Below, piece by piece: positions 25,007-34,023 of a stretch of 64,000 nucleotides of DNA. The notes below the pieces were generated by a model that was given only the letters and a program-made list of their open reading frames with translations, did no database searches and was not told the origin of the DNA. How positions within the stretch are numbered: position 1 is the stretch's first letter; every line of letters starts with the position of its first letter. The translations under genes and the position numbers were made by a program. The stretch comes from VGCC01 sp964495555 (GTDB taxonomy: Bacteria; Actinomycetota; Actinomycetes; S36-B12). The stretch spans positions 1-64,000 of the forward strand of contig CAZBWA010000002.1 in assembly GCA_964495555.1 (NCBI GenBank), given 5' to 3'.

Positions 25007-28000
25007 TCAGTGACGCAGCAGGAAGAGTCGGATCGGCAGATCCGATTCGATCGGATGGGCTGAGTCGGGCGCAGTCTGGGTCGCGACGGACTCGGCAAGG
25101 ACCTCCGCAGCGATCTCGTCCCCGTGACCGGCCCAGGCGCGACGGATCGCGTCGTCGTCGGACTCCCACCACAGGTCGATCCGGTCGGTAATCTCCAGGC
25201 CTGCGGTCTTGCGACCCTCCTGGATGACGCGCACGAGGTCGCGGGCGAGGCCCGCCTGACGCAACTCCTCCGAGATCGCCAGATCCAGGGCGACACTCTC
25301 CCCGGCATCGGACGCGACGGACCACCCCTCCCGGGGGGATTCGGTGACGACGACGTCCTCGGACGTGATCGCGACCTCGCCCATGTCGGGCACCGTCAAC
25401 GTCGTCGTCCCGCCATCACGCAGCGTACGAACGAGACCGTGGGGATCGGCATCGGTGATCGCCCGGGCCACCGACGGGGTGGTGGCCCCGAAACGCTGAC
25501 CGAGGGAACGGAAGTTCGCCTTCACCGAGACGTCCACCAGGTCCCCGGAGTCATCGAGGGAGTCCACGGCGAGGACGTTGAGTTCGGAGGCAACCTCGGC
25601 GCGGAGTTCCGGGGACAGTGCCGCCCAGTCCGGGGAGGAGACGAGGGCCCGAGCCAGGGGCTGCCGGGTCTTGACCCCGCTCTCCGCGCGGGCGGCCCGA
25701 CCCAGCTCGACGATCCTGCGCACCGTCTGCATCTGCGCCGACAGATCCGGGTCGAGGCGCTCATCGCGACGCGCGGGCCACGCGGCGAGGTGCACGGACG
25801 CGGGAGCGTCGGACTCCGTGGGTCGGAAGAGGTCCTGCCACACCCGCTCGGTGATGAAGGGCGTGTAGGGCGCCATGCACAGGGTGATCGTGCGGAGGGC
25901 TTCGTGGAGGGTGGCGAGGGCCGCGGGATCCCCGTCCCAGAAGCGACGACGGCTGCGACGTACGTACCAGTTGGACAGGTCGTCAACGAAAGCCGCGAGG
26001 AGGCGACCGCCGCGTGCGGTGTCGAAGTTCTCCAGAGCGGCATCGACCTCGCGCCCGACCCGCTCGGCCTCGGCAAGCACCCACCGATCCATCACGGTGC
26101 GCTGCGCCTCGTGCGCGTCGCCGGGCTGCCACTCGGCCGCGCGCGCATACAGCGAGAGGAAAGACACCGTGTTCCAGTACGTGAGCAACGTCTTGCGCAC
26201 GACGTCCGCGATCGCCGCATGTCCCACGCGCCGCGCCTGCCAAGGTGAGCCGCTGGCCAGCATGAACCAGCGGACCGCATCGGCACCGTGTTCGTCCATC
26301 AATCCGATGGGCTCCAGGACATTGCCCAGGTGCTTGCTCATCTTGCGGCCGTCTTCGTCGAGGATGTGACCGAGGCAGACGACGTTCTCGTACGACGAGC
26401 GACCGAACACGAGGGTCCCGATGGCCATGAGCGTGTAGAACCAACCGCGGGTCTGGTCGATCGCCTCGCAGATGAAGTCGGCCGGGTACTGCGCCTCGAA
26501 GTCCTCGTCCGTCCGGTGTGGATAGCCCACGGCCGCGAACGGCATCGATCCGGAGTCGTACCAGCAGTCAATGACCTCGGGGACGCGGCGCGCCTCGAGG
26601 GCGCACTGCGGGCACGGGAACGTGACCTCGTCCACGAAGGGGCGATGTGGATCGAGGTCGGTGAGATCACGCCCGGCGAGTGCTCCGAGTTCCGCACGCG
26701 AGGGGACGGCGGTGAGGTGCCCGTCGGGGCACCGCCAGATGGGGAGCGGGGTGCCCCAGTAGCGGTTGCGGGAAAGGGCCCAATCGACGTTGTTGTTCAG
26801 CCAATCGCCGTAGCGGCCGTTCTTGATGGTGTCGGGGTACCAGTGCGTCTTCGCGTTCTGGTCCAGCAGCGCATCCTTGATCTGCGTCGTCTTGATGTAC
26901 CAGGACGGCTGGGCGTAGTACATGAGAGGCGTGTGACAGCGCCAGCAGTGCGGATAGCTGTGCTCGTAGGGCTCCTGGCGCCAGAGCAGATCGCGCGTAT
27001 CGAGGGATTCGACGAGGTGTCCGTCCGCCTTCTTGAAGAACTCGCCACCCACCATCCCCACCTCGGGACGGAAATGCCCGTCGGGGGAGATCGGGTTGAC
27101 GACGGGCAAGCCGTACGCACGGCAGGTCGCGAGATCGTCGGCGCCGAAAGCCGGTGCCTGGTGGACGAGCCCGGTTCCATCGTCGGTGGTGACGTAGTCG
27201 GCGAGGACCACGAAGTGCGCATCGGGGATGTCCACCATGTCGAACGGCCTGCGATAGGTAAGGCGCTCGAGGTCGCGCCCGGGGATGGTGGCGACCACGT
27301 CGGCGTCTGCACCGATGGCGCTTCCCACGAGCGCCTCGGCGACCACGAGGTGTTCCCCATCCACACGCACGACGGAATAGGTGGCGTCCGGTTTCGCGGC
27401 GACCGCCGTGTTGGAGACGAGAGTCCAGGGGGTTGTGGTCCACACCAGGAGGGACAGATCGGGGTAGCGGTCTGTCCATTCGGGTGAGGTGACCGGGAAC
27501 TTCACGTAGACGGATGGATCGACCACGGTCTCGTATCCCTGGGCGAGCTCGTGATCGGACAGTCCGGTCCCGCACCGCGGGCAGTACGGCGCCACGCGGT
27601 GGTCTTGGACGAGGAGCCCGGCCGAGAAGATCTCACTCAGGGACCACCACACGCTGTCGATGTAGGCGGGGTCCATGGTCCAGTAGGCGCGATCCATGTC
27701 GACCCAGTAGCCCATGCGTCGGGTCATCTGCGAGAACTCGTCGACGTGCCGCAGGACGGACTCGCGGCACCGCGCGTTGAACTCCTCGACGCCGTAGGCC
27801 TCGATGTCGCCCTTACCGGTGAACCCGAGCTCCTTCTCCACGGCGAGCTCCACGGGCAGGCCGTGGCAGTCCCACCCCGCGCGCCGAGGCACGTGGAACC
27901 CCTTCATCGTGCGGTAGCGGGGGAAGACGTCCTTGAAGGCGCGGGCCTCCACGTGGTGCGTCCCCGGGGTGCCGTTGGCGGTGGGCGGTCCCTCGTAGAA

Positions 28001-28126
28001 CGTCCACAGCGGGCGCCCCGCGGTCTGCTCGACGGACGCGGCGAAGGTGCCCTCGCGGTCCCACATCTCGAGGATCTCCCGCTCCATGGCCGGCAGGTCA
28101 ACCTGCGCGGGCACGGACTTGTACAT
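25007..28126 (-). CDS. ileS: Isoleucyl-tRNA synthetase
   Basis: 1039 residues, class Ia, of the actinobacterial type. The HIGH-equivalent region reads PPTANGTPGTHHVEAR (near residue 50), the editing domain follows, and KMSKH (in DEDGRKMSKHLGN) is the second ATP motif. C-terminal anticodon-binding helices and a DUF5915-like end complete it. ATG 28126 is chosen because GGAGGA sits 5-8 nt upstream and the family begins here; the open frame extends through the divergent gene only as a shadow of its repeats. It charges tRNA-Ile. It is on the opposite strand to all dcw neighbours, and the 129-bp leader contains no T-box sequence. Confidence 0.97.
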   Translation of the reverse strand: MYKSVPAQVDLPAMEREILEMWDREGTFAASVEQTAGRPLWTFYEGPPTANGTPGTHHVEARAFKDVFPRYRTMKGFHVPRRAGWDCHGLPVELAVEKELGFTGKGDIEAYGVEEFNARCRESVLRHVDEFSQMTRRMGYWVDMDRAYWTMDPAYIDSVWWSLSEIFSAGLLVQDHRVAPYCPRCGTGLSDHELAQGYETVVDPSVYVKFPVTSPEWTDRYPDLSLLVWTTTPWTLVSNTAVAAKPDATYSVVRVDGEHLVVAEALVGSAIGADADVVATIPGRDLERLTYRRPFDMVDIPDAHFVVLADYVTTDDGTGLVHQAPAFGADDLATCRAYGLPVVNPISPDGHFRPEVGMVGGEFFKKADGHLVESLDTRDLLWRQEPYEHSYPHCWRCHTPLMYYAQPSWYIKTTQIKDALLDQNAKTHWYPDTIKNGRYGDWLNNNVDWALSRNRYWGTPLPIWRCPDGHLTAVPSRAELGALAGRDLTDLDPHRPFVDEVTFPCPQCALEARRVPEVIDCWYDSGSMPFAAVGYPHRTDEDFEAQYPADFICEAIDQTRGWFYTLMAIGTLVFGRSSYENVVCLGHILDEDGRKMSKHLGNVLEPIGLMDEHGADAVRWFMLASGSPWQARRVGHAAIADVVRKTLLTYWNTVSFLSLYARAAEWQPGDAHEAQRTVMDRWVLAEAERVGREVDAALENFDTARGGRLLAAFVDDLSNWYVRRSRRRFWDGDPAALATLHEALRTITLCMAPYTPFITERVWQDLFRPTESDAPASVHLAAWPARRDERLDPDLSAQMQTVRRIVELGRAARAESGVKTRQPLARALVSSPDWAALSPELRAEVASELNVLAVDSLDDSGDLVDVSVKANFRSLGQRFGATTPSVARAITDADPHGLVRTLRDGGTTTLTVPDMGEVAITSEDVVVTESPREGWSVASDAGESVALDLAISEELRQAGLARDLVRVIQEGRKTAGLEITDRIDLWWESDDDAIRRAWAGHGDEIAAEVLAESVATQTAPDSAHPIESDLPIRLFLLRH

Positions 28127-28215
28127 CTCATCCTCCGGAGGGTGGGCGGTGCTGCAGGATATCCGTGGGTTCCCCGATCTCGGCGGGGGAAGTGCGCGGG
28201 GTGGCGTTGGGCGTC

Positions 28216-28221
28216 TACCAT
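28216..28221 (+). promoter_or_regulatory. Possible -10 for the DksA-like gene
   Basis: TACCAT predicts a start near 28228 and a 28-nt leader with the GAGGGGGG ribosome site. It lies in the 129-bp divergent gap between ileS and the DksA-like gene, which contains no other feature I could support. Confidence 0.35.
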
Positions 28222-28255
28222 CGCGCGGACCACGCACCGGGTAGAGGGGGGCTCC

Positions 28256-28930
28256 ATGCCATCGGCGAAGAAGGCCGCGCCCGCCAAGAAGGCCGCCCCC
28301 GTGAAGAAGGCCGCCCCCGCCAAGAAGGCCGCCCCCGTGAAGAAGGCCGCCCCCGCCAAGAAGGCCGCGCCCGTGAAGAAGGCTGCCCCCGCCAAGAAGG
28401 CCGCGCCCGCGAAGAAGGCCGCGCCCGTGAAGAAGGCCGCGCCCGTGAAGAAGGCTGCCCCCGCGAAGAAGGCCGCGCCCGTGAAGAAGGCTGCCCCCGC
28501 GAAGAAGCTCGCGGTCGCGAAGATCACCCCCAAGAAGAAGCGTCCTGTCGTCCGCGAGGACGAGAGCCCGTGGAGTAAGGAGGAATTGGCCACGGTGCGC
28601 GGCGCCCTGCAGTCCGAGCGGCTGCGTCTGCTCGAAGAAATCGACAGCGCCGAGGCGGGTCTGGCCGACCTCATCCGCGATTCGGGCGAGGGTGCGGGTG
28701 ATGACCAGGCCGACGCGGGAAGCAAGACGTTCGAACGAGAGCACGAGATGTCCTTGGCCAACAATGCGCGCGACATGCTGCTGCAGGTCGACCACGCACT
28801 CGCGCGGCTGGCCGATGGCTCCTACGGGGTCTGCGAGGGGTGCGGGCGAGCCGTCGGCAAGTACCGCCTGCAGGCGTTCCCACGCGCCACCTTGTGCTTG
28901 AGCTGCAAGGAGGCCGAGGAGCGCTTCTAG
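28256..28930 (+). CDS. TraR/DksA-family protein with histone-H1-like Lys/Ala/Pro repeat tail
   Basis: 224 residues in two parts. Residues 5-82 are thirteen KKAAP(A/V) hexapeptides followed by degenerate KKLAVA, a positively charged, disordered tail of the histone-H1/nucleoid-protein type. Residues about 100-224 are a DksA/TraR domain: helical coiled coil with ELATVRGALQSERLRLLEEID, the acidic loop, then the zinc finger CEGCG ... CLSCK near the C-terminus. DksA-type proteins enter the RNA polymerase secondary channel; the tail could tether it to DNA (inference). It lies before lspA as in most actinobacteria. AGAGGGGGG precedes ATG 28256. Confidence 0.9.
   Translation: MPSAKKAAPAKKAAPVKKAAPAKKAAPVKKAAPAKKAAPVKKAAPAKKAAPAKKAAPVKKAAPVKKAAPAKKAAPVKKAAPAKKLAVAKITPKKKRPVVREDESPWSKEELATVRGALQSERLRLLEEIDSAEAGLADLIRDSGEGAGDDQADAGSKTFEREHEMSLANNARDMLLQVDHALARLADGSYGVCEGCGRAVGKYRLQAFPRATLCLSCKEAEERF
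28268..28501 (+). repeat. 13 x 18-bp in-frame tandem repeat coding for KKAAP(A/V)
   Basis: Each unit begins AAGAAGGC(C/T)GC and differs mainly at third positions and at the GCC/GTG codon that makes Ala or Val. Ala- and Val-ending units largely alternate, suggesting expansion of a 36-bp two-unit block, with two breaks in the alternation (units 7-8 and 9-10). Copy number is likely to vary between strains. Confidence 0.95.
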
Positions 28931-28955
28931 CGCCAGGCCCCGACGACTCAACGCG

Positions 28956-28967
28956 TAGAGTCGAGGT
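28956..28967 (+). promoter_or_regulatory. Leaderless promoter -10 of lspA
   Basis: TAGAGT at 28956-28961 begins 12 nt before GTG 28968, with no Shine-Dalgarno between. It places a promoter in the 37-bp gap after the DksA-like gene. Confidence 0.55.
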
Positions 28968-29501
28968 GTGAGTGACGTCGGCGTGGAGGTCCAGGCTCCG
29001 GTCCGGCGGACCTACTGGATCGTGTTCGTCGTCGCCCTCGGTGTGGTGATCCTGGATCAACTGACCAAGTTCTGGGCGCAGCAGGTCCTGCTCCCGCGCA
29101 TCCTCGCCGGCGAGGGCCCCATCGAAGTCCTCGGCTCGGTGCTGCGTTTCACCTACGCGGAGAACACCGGCGCGGCCTTCAGTCTGGGGACCGGATACAC
29201 GTGGGTGTTCACCATCATCGCCCTGGTCGTCGTCGTGGTGGTGATCCGCATGTCCCGGCGGCTCGGGAGCGTCGCGTGGGCCCTGGCCATGGGAGGTCTC
29301 CTCGGCGGCGCCATGGGCAACCTGATCGACCGGCTGTTCCGCGCGCCGGGTGTGGGTCGTGGCTTCGTCGTCGACTTCATCCAGGTGCCGTACTGGCCGA
29401 TCTTCAACATCGCCGACTCCTTCGTCGTGTGCTCGGCGATCGCCATGGTGATCCTGTCGTGGCGTGGCGTTCCGCTCGGGGGAGCGTCATCGCGTGCCTG
29501 A
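28968..29501 (+). CDS. lspA: Lipoprotein signal peptidase LspA
   Basis: 177 residues with four membrane helices. The catalytic aspartates are Asp121 (in GNLIDRLFR) and Asp150 (in FNIADSFVV); DQLTKFWA and YAENTGAAFSL are further family motifs. It cleaves the signal peptide of prolipoproteins such as the DUF3048 protein in this window. It overlaps rluD by 8 nt. Confidence 0.96.
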   Translation: MSDVGVEVQAPVRRTYWIVFVVALGVVILDQLTKFWAQQVLLPRILAGEGPIEVLGSVLRFTYAENTGAAFSLGTGYTWVFTIIALVVVVVVIRMSRRLGSVAWALAMGGLLGGAMGNLIDRLFRAPGVGRGFVVDFIQVPYWPIFNIADSFVVCSAIAMVILSWRGVPLGGASSRA

Positions 29502-30423
29502 ACGCGAGTTGCCGATCCCCGAGGGATTGGCCGGCGAACGCGTCGACGTGGCCCTGACCCGGATGCTGGGGCTGTCCCGGTCGAAGGCGGCGTCCCTCGT
29601 CGAGGCCGGAATGGTCACCATCGACGGGCGCTCCGCGCAGAAGGCCGATCGACTCCCTCCGACGGGGATCATCGGCGTGGACACCGCCGAGGTGGATGCC
29701 CGTCCCGCGGAACCGATCGCGACGGTCCCCGTGATCTACGCGGACGACGACATCGTCGTCGTGGACAAGCCGGTCGGAGTGGCAGCACATCCGAGTCCGG
29801 GATGGACGGGTCCGACCGTGGTGGGCAGCCTCGCGGCCGCCGGCTACGGGGTGAGCACCCTGGGCGCCGCCGAGCGGCAGGGGGTGGTGCACCGACTGGA
29901 CGTCGGAACCAGCGGGCTGATGGTGGTGGCGAAGAGTGCGCGTGCGTACACCGACCTCAAGCGCCAATTCCGGGATCGGCTCGTCGACAAGGAGTATCAC
30001 GCGGTGGTGCAGGGCCACCTGGACCCGCTCGCCGGCACGATCGACGCCCCCATCGGCCGTCATCCGCACGCCGACCACCGGTTCGCCGTGGTCAGTGAGG
30101 GGCGGCCGAGCGTCACTCATTACGCGACCCTCGAGGCGTTCCCACACGCCAGCCTGGTCGACGTCCACCTCGAGACGGGTCGCACGCACCAGATTCGCGT
30201 GCATATGTCCGCCATGCGCCACCCCTGCGTCGGAGACCTCACCTACGGTGCGGATCCGACACTCGCGAGGCGTCTGGGACTGGGGAGACAGTGGTTGCAC
30301 GCCACGCGATTGGCCTTCGAACACCCCGGCACGGGTGAGCGCGTGGAGTTCCGCAGCCCGTACCCGGACGACCTCGCGTTGGCGCTGGAGCGTCTCCGAG
30401 GCGGGGCTCCCGACGCGACATAG
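29494..30423 (+). CDS. rluD: 23S rRNA pseudouridine synthase RluD-like (RluA family)
   Basis: 309 residues. An N-terminal S4 RNA-binding domain (residues 10-60, RVDVALTRMLGLSRSKAASLVEAGMVTIDG) precedes the pseudouridine synthase domain with the catalytic Asp136 in HRLDVGTSGLM, then LVDKEYHAVVQG and TGRTHQIRVH. GTG 29494 is preferred, with GGGGGAG in front; an ATG further upstream gives ten unsupported residues. It follows lspA as is standard. Target uridines are inferred from homology. Confidence 0.92.
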   Translation: MPERELPIPEGLAGERVDVALTRMLGLSRSKAASLVEAGMVTIDGRSAQKADRLPPTGIIGVDTAEVDARPAEPIATVPVIYADDDIVVVDKPVGVAAHPSPGWTGPTVVGSLAAAGYGVSTLGAAERQGVVHRLDVGTSGLMVVAKSARAYTDLKRQFRDRLVDKEYHAVVQGHLDPLAGTIDAPIGRHPHADHRFAVVSEGRPSVTHYATLEAFPHASLVDVHLETGRTHQIRVHMSAMRHPCVGDLTYGADPTLARRLGLGRQWLHATRLAFEHPGTGERVEFRSPYPDDLALALERLRGGAPDAT

Positions 30424-30474
30424 GGTTGGCCAATGTCCCTGATGCCCGGTAGTGCGCACGGGGGCACGGCGTGA
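30421..30474 (+). other. Candidate leaderless 13-codon uORF coupled to dnaE, with its -10
   Basis: TAGGGT at 30421-30426 (overlapping the rluD stop) begins 12 nt before ATG 30433. That ATG opens a 13-codon frame (MSLMPGSAHGGTA) whose TGA at 30472-30474 overlaps the dnaE GTG at 30471 as GTGA. dnaE itself lacks a good ribosome site, so reinitiation from this frame could be its route of translation. This is inference from spacing; the peptide has no recognisable meaning. Confidence 0.35.
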
Positions 30475-33400
30475 GCGGATCCACCGGTGATTTCGTCCAC
30501 CTGCACGTGCACACCGAGTACTCCATGCTGGATGGAGCAGCCCGTCTACCCGATCTGATGGACGAGGTGTCGCGCCTCGGAATGCCCGCCGTCGCGATGA
30601 CCGACCATGGGAACCTCTTCGGCGCCTACGACTTCTACAAGGCGGCGAAGGGCGCGGGTCTCACCCCGATCATCGGACTCGAGGGCTACTACGCACCGCA
30701 GGGTCGCTTCGAGCGGCGCCCCTTCGACTTCGGCGGTGGCTTCGACGAGGGCACTCCGGAGGACCCGGGTGCCGGGCGCGGGAAGTTCAGCTACACGCAC
30801 ATGACGCTGTGGGCCGAATCCACGGCGGGCATGCACAACCTCTTCCGGCTCTCGTCCCTGGCCAGCCTCGAGGGGCAGTACCACAAGCCCAGGTTCGATC
30901 GCGAACTCATGGAGCGCTACTCCGGCGGACTCATCGGGACCACCGGATGCCCCAGTGGCGAGGTCAACCGGTGGCTCCAGGCGGGCGAGTACGACAAGGC
31001 CCGCGCGGCCGCGGCCGACATGCGCGACATCCTCGGTCCGGGCAACTACTTCTGCGAGCTCATGGATCACGGCCTCGGAATCGAGCGTCGGTTCCGCGAG
31101 GACCTCGTGCGCATCGCGCGCGACCTGTCACTTCCGCTCGTGGCCACCAACGACGTGCACTACGTCCATTCCGGTGACGCGGAGACACACGATGTCCTGC
31201 TGTGCATCGGCACGCGCACCACGATGGACGACCCCCGCAGGTTCCGATTCGATGCGCGCGACTTCTACGTGAAATCGGCTCAGGAAATGCGCGATGTCTG
31301 GCGCGAACTTCCCGAGGCGTGCGATTCCACGCTGCTGATCGCGGAACGATGCTCGGTGGAATTCGCCGAAGGCGCCAATCTCATGCCCCGGTTCCCGGTG
31401 CCCGAGGGAGAGAGCGAGGACTCCTGGCTGGTCGCGGAGGTGGAGCGGGGCCTCCAGCGGCGCTACGGCGCGTCAGTGCCCGACCACGTGCGCACCCAGG
31501 CCGCCTACGAACTCGGTGTCGTGACCCAGATGGGATTCCCTGGCTACTTCCTGGTCGTCGCCGACCTGGTGCGGTACGCGAAGGAGAACGGCATCCGCGT
31601 CGGTCCGGGCCGCGGGTCGGCAGCCGGAGCGATGATCGCCTACGCCTTGGGCATCACCGATCTCGATCCGATCACGCACGGCCTGCTCTTCGAGCGCTTC
31701 CTCAACCCCGAGCGCATCTCCATGCCGGACATCGATATCGACTTCGACGAGCGCCGCCGCGGAGACATGATCCGTTACGCGACGGAGAAGTACGGCGAGG
31801 AGCGGGTGGCCCAGATCGTCACCTACGGGTCCATCAAGGCCAAGGCGGCGATCAAGGACAGCGCACGGGTGCTGGGTAAGCCCTATGCACTGGGGGACAA
31901 GATCACCAAGTCCATGCCGCCGTCGGTGATGGGCAAGGACATCTCCCTCGCCGGCGTCTTCGACCCCACGGACGGGCGGTACGGCGAGGCGGGGGAGTTC
32001 CGCGCCCTCTACGAAGCGGACCCCGATGCGCGCGCGGTCATCGACACCGCGCGCGGACTCGAGGGGCTCAAGCGCCAGCCGGGTGTGCACGCCGCCGGCG
32101 TGATCCTGTGCCGCGAGCCGTTGCTCGACGTGATCCCGGTGTGGCGCCGCGAGCAGGATGGTGCGGTCATCACCCAGTTCGACATGGGCGCATGCGAGGC
32201 CCTGGGTCTGTTGAAGATGGACTTCCTTGGCCTGCGCAACCTCACCGTCCTCGATGACTGCCTACGTCACATCGAGGCGTCCGGGTCACGGGTCGTGCTC
32301 GAGGACCTTCCCCTCGACGACGCGACGACGTACGCACTCCTTGCGCGCGGGGACACCCTGGGCGTCTTCCAACTGGACGGTGGCCCCATGCGCTCGCTGC
32401 TGCGGTCCATGCAACCGGACTCGTTCGAGGACATCTCCGCCGTGCTCGCGCTCTATCGGCCCGGTCCGATGGGTGCCAACGCCCACAACGAATACGCCGA
32501 CCGCAAGAACGGGCGCAAGCCCGTCGTCCCCATCCATCCTGAACTCGAGGAACCCCTCGCCGAGATCCTCGGCGACACCTACGGCCTGATCGTGTACCAG
32601 GAGCAGGTCATGGCGATCGCCCAGAAGGTCGCCGGGTACTCCCTGGGCAAGGCCGACCTCCTGCGTCGTGCCATGGGCAAGAAGAAGAAGGAGATCCTGA
32701 AGAAGGAGTTCGTGCCCTTCCGAGATGGCATGCGCGAGCGTGGCTACTCCGATGGCGCCATCGACACGCTCTGGGAGATCCTCGTTCCGTTCTCCGACTA
32801 CGCGTTCAACAAGGCACACACCGCCGGGTACGGGATGTTGTCCTACTGGACCGCCTACCTGAAGGCCAACTACCCGGCCGAGTACATGGCCGCGCTGCTC
32901 TCGTCCGTCAAGGACGACAAGGACAAGTCGGCCGTCTACCTCAACGAGTGCCGACGCATGGGGATCAAGGTCCTGCCACCGGATGTGAACGACTCGGACG
33001 CGGAGTTCACGCCCTCGGGCAGTGATGTCCGATTCGGGCTGTCAGCGGTGCGCAACGTGGGGGCGAACGTCGTCGACTCGATCATCGCCACCCGCCGTCG
33101 CGTCGGACGCTTCTCGGACTTCCGGGATTTCATTGCGAAGGTCGAGCCGTCCGTGTGCAATAAGCGCACCGTGGAGTCGCTGATCAAGGCCGGCGCCTTC
33201 GACGCCCTGGGACACACGCGTCGCGGATTGATCGCAGTGCACGAGCAGGTCATCGACTCTGCCATCGACATCAAGCGTGCTGAAGCGGTGGGGCAGTTCG
33301 ACCTCTTCGGTGGCCTCGGCGGGGAGAGCGACACGGCACTGGGTGAGAACGTCGACATCCCGCTCAGCGAATGGGACAAGTCGACGCTCCTCGCGCATGA

Positions 33401-34004
33401 ACGCGAGATGCTCGGGCTCTACGTTTCGGACCACCCACTCAACGGCCTCGAGACGCTGCTCGCGATGTCGACGGACCGCAGCATCGCGTCCATCCACATG
33501 GATGAGCGCACGGACATCATCGCCACGATCGGCGGCCTCGTGACCGGGGTACAACGCAAGACCACCAAGAAGGGTTCCGCGTGGGCGATCGTCACGATCG
33601 AGGACCTGGAAGGGTCGATCGATCTCATGGTCTTCCCGCAGACGTACGCATCGGCGGGGGTACATCTCGTGGAGGACGCGGTCCTGCTGTGCCGGGTGCG
33701 CGTCGATGACGATGACGACGACATGCGGGCGATCGCACTCGAGGTCTCGCCACTCGACGTCTCGGATGCGCCGACCGGTCCGGTGCGGGTGTCCATGGCC
33801 GCCTCCCGGTGCGTGCCGCCCATGGTCAACCGACTCAAGGAGGTGCTGGCGACCCACCCGGGGAGCGTCGAGGTCCACCTCCTGCTCACGGGTGGAGCCC
33901 GCACCACCGTCCTACGTCTGGATGATGCGCTGCGCGTGGCGCCGAGCCCCGCGCTCTTCGCCGATCTCAAGGCCCTGCTCGGCCCCGCGTGCCTGTCCGG
34001 GTGA
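30471..34004 (+). CDS. dnaE: DNA polymerase III alpha subunit DnaE
   Basis: 1177 residues, the usual replicative size. The N-terminal PHP domain starts FVHLHVHTEYSMLDGA and has MTDHGNLFG; the polymerase palm has the catalytic PDIDIDFDERRRGD (Asp420 and Asp422), GPGRGSAAGAM, and KRQPGVHAAGV; GPMGANAHNEYADRKNG and NKAHTAGYGMLSYWTAYLK lie in the fingers; a helix-hairpin-helix, then an OB fold near residues 1010-1090 close the protein. It synthesises the chromosome. GTG 30471 is chosen because the domain begins immediately after it. Confidence 0.96.
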   Translation: MSGSTGDFVHLHVHTEYSMLDGAARLPDLMDEVSRLGMPAVAMTDHGNLFGAYDFYKAAKGAGLTPIIGLEGYYAPQGRFERRPFDFGGGFDEGTPEDPGAGRGKFSYTHMTLWAESTAGMHNLFRLSSLASLEGQYHKPRFDRELMERYSGGLIGTTGCPSGEVNRWLQAGEYDKARAAAADMRDILGPGNYFCELMDHGLGIERRFREDLVRIARDLSLPLVATNDVHYVHSGDAETHDVLLCIGTRTTMDDPRRFRFDARDFYVKSAQEMRDVWRELPEACDSTLLIAERCSVEFAEGANLMPRFPVPEGESEDSWLVAEVERGLQRRYGASVPDHVRTQAAYELGVVTQMGFPGYFLVVADLVRYAKENGIRVGPGRGSAAGAMIAYALGITDLDPITHGLLFERFLNPERISMPDIDIDFDERRRGDMIRYATEKYGEERVAQIVTYGSIKAKAAIKDSARVLGKPYALGDKITKSMPPSVMGKDISLAGVFDPTDGRYGEAGEFRALYEADPDARAVIDTARGLEGLKRQPGVHAAGVILCREPLLDVIPVWRREQDGAVITQFDMGACEALGLLKMDFLGLRNLTVLDDCLRHIEASGSRVVLEDLPLDDATTYALLARGDTLGVFQLDGGPMRSLLRSMQPDSFEDISAVLALYRPGPMGANAHNEYADRKNGRKPVVPIHPELEEPLAEILGDTYGLIVYQEQVMAIAQKVAGYSLGKADLLRRAMGKKKKEILKKEFVPFRDGMRERGYSDGAIDTLWEILVPFSDYAFNKAHTAGYGMLSYWTAYLKANYPAEYMAALLSSVKDDKDKSAVYLNECRRMGIKVLPPDVNDSDAEFTPSGSDVRFGLSAVRNVGANVVDSIIATRRRVGRFSDFRDFIAKVEPSVCNKRTVESLIKAGAFDALGHTRRGLIAVHEQVIDSAIDIKRAEAVGQFDLFGGLGGESDTALGENVDIPLSEWDKSTLLAHEREMLGLYVSDHPLNGLETLLAMSTDRSIASIHMDERTDIIATIGGLVTGVQRKTTKKGSAWAIVTIEDLEGSIDLMVFPQTYASAGVHLVEDAVLLCRVRVDDDDDDMRAIALEVSPLDVSDAPTGPVRVSMAASRCVPPMVNRLKEVLATHPGSVEVHLLLTGGARTTVLRLDDALRVAPSPALFADLKALLGPACLSG

Positions 34005-34011
34005 GGCCGGG

Positions 34012-34023
34012 CACAATCGAGGT
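34012..34023 (+). promoter_or_regulatory. Possible leaderless -10 for the peroxidase gene
   Basis: CACAAT at 34012-34017 starts exactly 12 nt before ATG 34024. The first base is not T, so it is a moderate match to the window's leaderless pattern. Confidence 0.4.

Noticed and set aside
28127..28255. T-box riboswitch in front of ileS
   Set aside because: Read on the minus strand, the 129-bp leader contains no GGTACCGCG-type antisequestrator or specifier-loop pattern; it only shows a GGAGGA ribosome site.
28268..28501. CRISPR-like array
   Set aside because: The 18-bp periodic units are contiguous, in frame and without unique spacers; they encode a Lys/Ala/Pro tail.
28127..28951. N-terminal extension of ileS to 1314 residues
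   Set aside because: The extra frame is the complement of the KKAAP repeats (Leu/Gly-rich low complexity) and crosses the divergent gene; the family start and ribosome site are at 28126.
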